DNA of 40,717 bases from Nevskia sp. GTDB lineage: Bacteria > Pseudomonadota > Gammaproteobacteria > Nevskiales > Nevskiaceae. The notes below the pieces were generated by a model. It ran no database searches. It saw only the letters and a list, made by a program, of their open reading frames with translations, and was not told the origin of the DNA. Shown here piece by piece: positions 38,724 through 40,717 of this stretch (position 1 is its first letter; every line of letters begins with the position of its first letter). The position numbers were made by a program, and so were the translations under genes. Where the stretch lies: assembly GCA_019689635.1 (NCBI GenBank), contig JADGHB010000022.1:1-40717 (forward strand), written 5' to 3'.

Positions 38724-39819
38724 CTACAAGCCCTGTTTCAGGCTCGCTTCAAGAAAAGGATCGAGGTAACCGTCCAGCACTTTCTGCGTGTCGGCGATTT
38801 CCACGCCGGTACGCAGATCCTTGATGCGCGACTGGTCGAGCACATAGGAGCGGATCTGATGTCCCCACTCGATGTCGCTCTTGGATTCCTCGATCTTGCG
38901 CTGCTCGGCCTGGCGCTTTTCCAGCTCGCGCTCGTACAGCTTGGCGCGCAGCATCTTCATCGCGCGATCGCGGTTCTTGTGCTGGCTGCGCTCGGTCTGG
39001 CAGGCGACGACGATCCCGCTCGGAAGATGCGTGATGCGGATCGCCGACTCGGTCTTGTTGACGTGCTGGCCGCCGGCGCCGCTGGAGCGGTAGGTGTCGA
39101 TCTTGAGCTCGGCCGGGTTGATGTCGATGTCGATGTCGTCGTCCACTTCCGGGGACACGAACACGCCGGCGAACGAGGTATGACGGCGGTTGCCCGCGTC
39201 GAAGGGCGACTTGCGCACCAGACGGTGCACGCCGATCTCGGTGCGCAACCAGCCGTAAGCGTACGGGCCCTGCACATAGATCGAGGCGCTCTTGATGCCG
39301 GCGACTTCGCCGTCGGAACGCTCCAGGAGTTCGGTCTTGAACCCGTGGGCGTCCGCCCAGCGTAGATACATGCGCAGCAGCATCTCCGCCCAGTCCTGCG
39401 CCTCGGTGCCGCCGGAGCCCGCCTGGATGTCGAGATAGGCATTGGCCGCATCCATCGGGCCGGCGAACATGCGCTTGAACTCCAGCTCCTCGGCCAGCCG
39501 TGCCTGCGCGGCGACTTCGCGCGCGACCTCCGCCACGATCGCGTCGTCGCCTTCGGCGGCTGCCAGCTCGAGCAATTCCTCGCAGTCGTGGAGCGCGCGT
39601 TCGGCCCGCTGCAGAGGCTCCAGCACCGCTTCGAGCTGGGCACGCTCGCGGCCCAGGCTCTGGGCGCGTGACGGATCGTTCCAGATGCCGGGCTGCTCCA
39701 GCTCCGCATTGACCTCGGCCAGCCGCTCGCGCTTGCCCTGGTAGTCAAAGATAGCCCCGCAGCGCGTCGAAACGCGCACGCAGGGCCGTGATCTCGCTTC
39801 TGATCGGGTTGATTTCCAT
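38724..39819 (-). CDS. prfB: Peptide chain release factor 2, made by programmed +1 frameshift
   Basis: RF2 recognises UGA and UAA stops and triggers peptide release. The coding sequence starts at ATG 39819 ([20 protein letters not shown]...), reads 24 codons to CTT (39750-39748), meets an in-frame TGA (39747-39745) and continues in the +1 frame from GAC (39746-39744) to 38724: 364 residues in all (E. coli 365). The stop-recognition motif SPF is at 204-206 and the catalytic GGQ at 249-251 ([11 protein letters not shown]). A single uninterrupted frame from 39827 misreads the first 24 codons. TATACT at 39850-39845 is a good -10 but its -35 is poor. Upstream of lysS, same operon. Confidence 0.97.
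39744..39757 (-). promoter_or_regulatory. prfB autoregulatory +1 frameshift site
   Basis: On the minus strand GGGGCTATCTTTGAC: slippery CTT followed by TGA and C, the weakest stop context, with a GGGG stimulator where E. coli has AGGGGG. When RF2 is scarce, ribosomes slip +1 and make more RF2. Confidence 0.93.
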
Positions 39820-39873
39820 GGCGACAAGACTTGTGCGGACGCGCAGTATAGAGGCTCCGGCCGTTGCGCGCAG

Positions 39874-39902
39874 TTGTGCCGCCGTACGAGCGCATGTTAA
39901 AT
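39874..39902 (+). promoter_or_regulatory. Sigma-70 type promoter for the OmpA-like gene
   Basis: TTGTGC (39874-39879), 17 bp, TTAAAT (39897-39902), in the 165-bp divergent gap with prfB. It gives a leader of about 75 nt before the ATG at 39985. Match is fair, not strong. Confidence 0.45.
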
Positions 39903-39984
39903 ATGATGACCAAGGCTGCCGCCCAGCGAGCGCGGCCCGCTAAAAACATTCTCCGCAGAACCTGAGGAGCGCAAGGGGAGCCGC

Positions 39985-40717
39985 ATGAACAGTGTCCGTC
40001 ACGGGTTGGGATTCGGCCTGGCCGCTGCCGTCGTCGTGCTGAGCACCAGCGCCGCGGCACAAGTCGATACCAGCGATCGCCGTTTCTATATCTCGCCGAT
40101 GTTCACTTACACGCTCGCCGACCAGGCGCGCGGAACCGACGATGGCCTCGGTGGCACCATCGCGGTCGGCAAGCGGCTGACCAAGGGCCTGGATCTCGAG
40201 GTGCTCGGTTTCTATAGCCAGTACGACACCAAGCAGGACGAGTTCAGCTCGCTCGGCCCGCAGCCGAACAGCGCACGACTGTACGGCGGCGGTCTCGGGG
40301 CCAACATCCTGCTGTTCCCCTCCTCCGCGAGCTTTCTCAACGGCCTGTATCTGCACGCCGACGTGATGCGCGGCCAGGGGCTCAACCAGCCGGGCAAGAT
40401 TCGCGATTATTCCAGCACGATCTTCGATGCCGGTTTCGGCTACGACCTGCCGCTCAACATCACCTTGGGCGGCCTGTTCGCGCCGGGCATGGCTTTGCGC
40501 CTGGAAGCGCTGTATCGCAACGACGGCCACGGCCGCGGCGAGATCGGCACCAACTTCAACGGCGATCAGAAGTACTTCACCGAGGCCGCGTTCAACGTCG
40601 GTCTGCGTATCCCCCTGGGCGGCCGCGTTTCGCCGCCCGCCACGCCGCCGCCGGAACAGCCGCCGCAGGTGGTGCCGGTCGAGCAGCCCGCACCTCCGCC
40701 TGCGCCGCCCCCGCCCC
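39985..40717 (+). CDS. Outer-membrane beta-barrel protein, OmpA-like, N-terminal part (runs off the right edge)
   Basis: 244 codons are visible. AAGGGGAG precedes the ATG. The signal peptide MNSVRHGLGFGLAAAVVVLS ends near STSAAA, with cleavage predicted before QVD. The next 190 residues are beta-barrel-like strands (RFYISPMFTYTLAD, LGGTIAVGKRLTKGLDLEVLGFYSQY, FDAGFGYDLPLNITLGG, ALRLEALYRND, FTEAAFNVGLRIPLGG), then a Pro-rich linker begins (SPPATPPPEQPPQ... PAPPPAPPPP). Barrel plus Pro-rich linker is the layout of OmpA proteins, whose peptidoglycan-binding domain would lie beyond the window. I cannot see that domain, so OmpA-like is inferred. The start is well supported by its ribosome site. 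Confidence 0.82.
   Translation, partial: MNSVRHGLGFGLAAAVVVLSTSAAAQVDTSDRRFYISPMFTYTLADQARGTDDGLGGTIAVGKRLTKGLDLEVLGFYSQYDTKQDEFSSLGPQPNSARLYGGGLGANILLFPSSASFLNGLYLHADVMRGQGLNQPGKIRDYSSTIFDAGFGYDLPLNITLGGLFAPGMALRLEALYRNDGHGRGEIGTNFNGDQKYFTEAAFNVGLRIPLGGRVSPPATPPPEQPPQVVPVEQPAPPPAPPPP

Overview
This window is chromosomal DNA from a GC-rich proteobacterium, most likely a gammaproteobacterium. The sdhE-ygfX pair downstream of sdhCDAB, the prfB-lysS pair, a YqhA-type membrane protein and a YgfZ gene all fit that group; a betaproteobacterium cannot be excluded from sequence alone. I see no rRNA, tRNA, CRISPR array, phage or intact transposase gene. Nearly the whole window is coding, with few gaps.

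Left part (1-8154): an AidB-like acyl-CoA dehydrogenase running off the left edge and a YqhA membrane protein (minus strand), a secreted lipoprotein esterase (minus), then on the plus strand mfd (transcription-repair coupling), mobA and moeA (molybdenum cofactor synthesis).

Nitrate block (8177-21039): nasT-nasS (ANTAR antiterminator and nitrate sensor), then nirB-nirD-FAD reductase-nasA-narK, joined by 4-nt stop/start overlaps, followed by an outer-membrane porin and an atypical apbE. The 347-bp gap before nirB carries a full regulatory cassette: two NtrC-type sites, a textbook sigma-54 promoter, two hairpins with A1/G4 hexaloops (the ANTAR RNA signature) and an intrinsic terminator whose 5' arm overlaps the second hairpin. 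A second, near-consensus sigma-54 promoter precedes nasT. The reading is that nitrogen limitation starts transcription through NtrC, and nitrate releases NasT from NasS so that it prevents termination. MobA and MoeA supply the cofactor for NasA.

DNA repair and respiration (21051-28828): ogt and an Ada-AlkA fusion, then a 255-bp structured palindromic insertion (MITE-like, TTAA at both ends) that now supplies the 3' end of ygfX, then the succinate dehydrogenase operon read from right to left as sdhAF4, sdhC, sdhD, sdhA, sdhB, sdhE, ygfX. ygfZ is divergent from it.

Sulfate block (28883-37106): sbp, an OprP/OprO-type porin, a one-domain molbindin (TOBE) protein, a class II glutamine amidotransferase-like protein, cysT, cysW and cysA; then an AraC-type regulator (minus) and, divergent, a probable methanethiol S-methyltransferase (mddA).

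Right end (37144-40717): lysS and prfB (minus), the latter needing the classical programmed +1 frameshift, and a divergent outer-membrane beta-barrel protein with a proline-rich linker cut by the window edge.

The strongest observations are the nested NtrC/sigma-54/ANTAR/terminator control region before nirB, the structured mobile element at ygfX, and the sulfate operon carrying a molbindin and an amidotransferase of unknown role.
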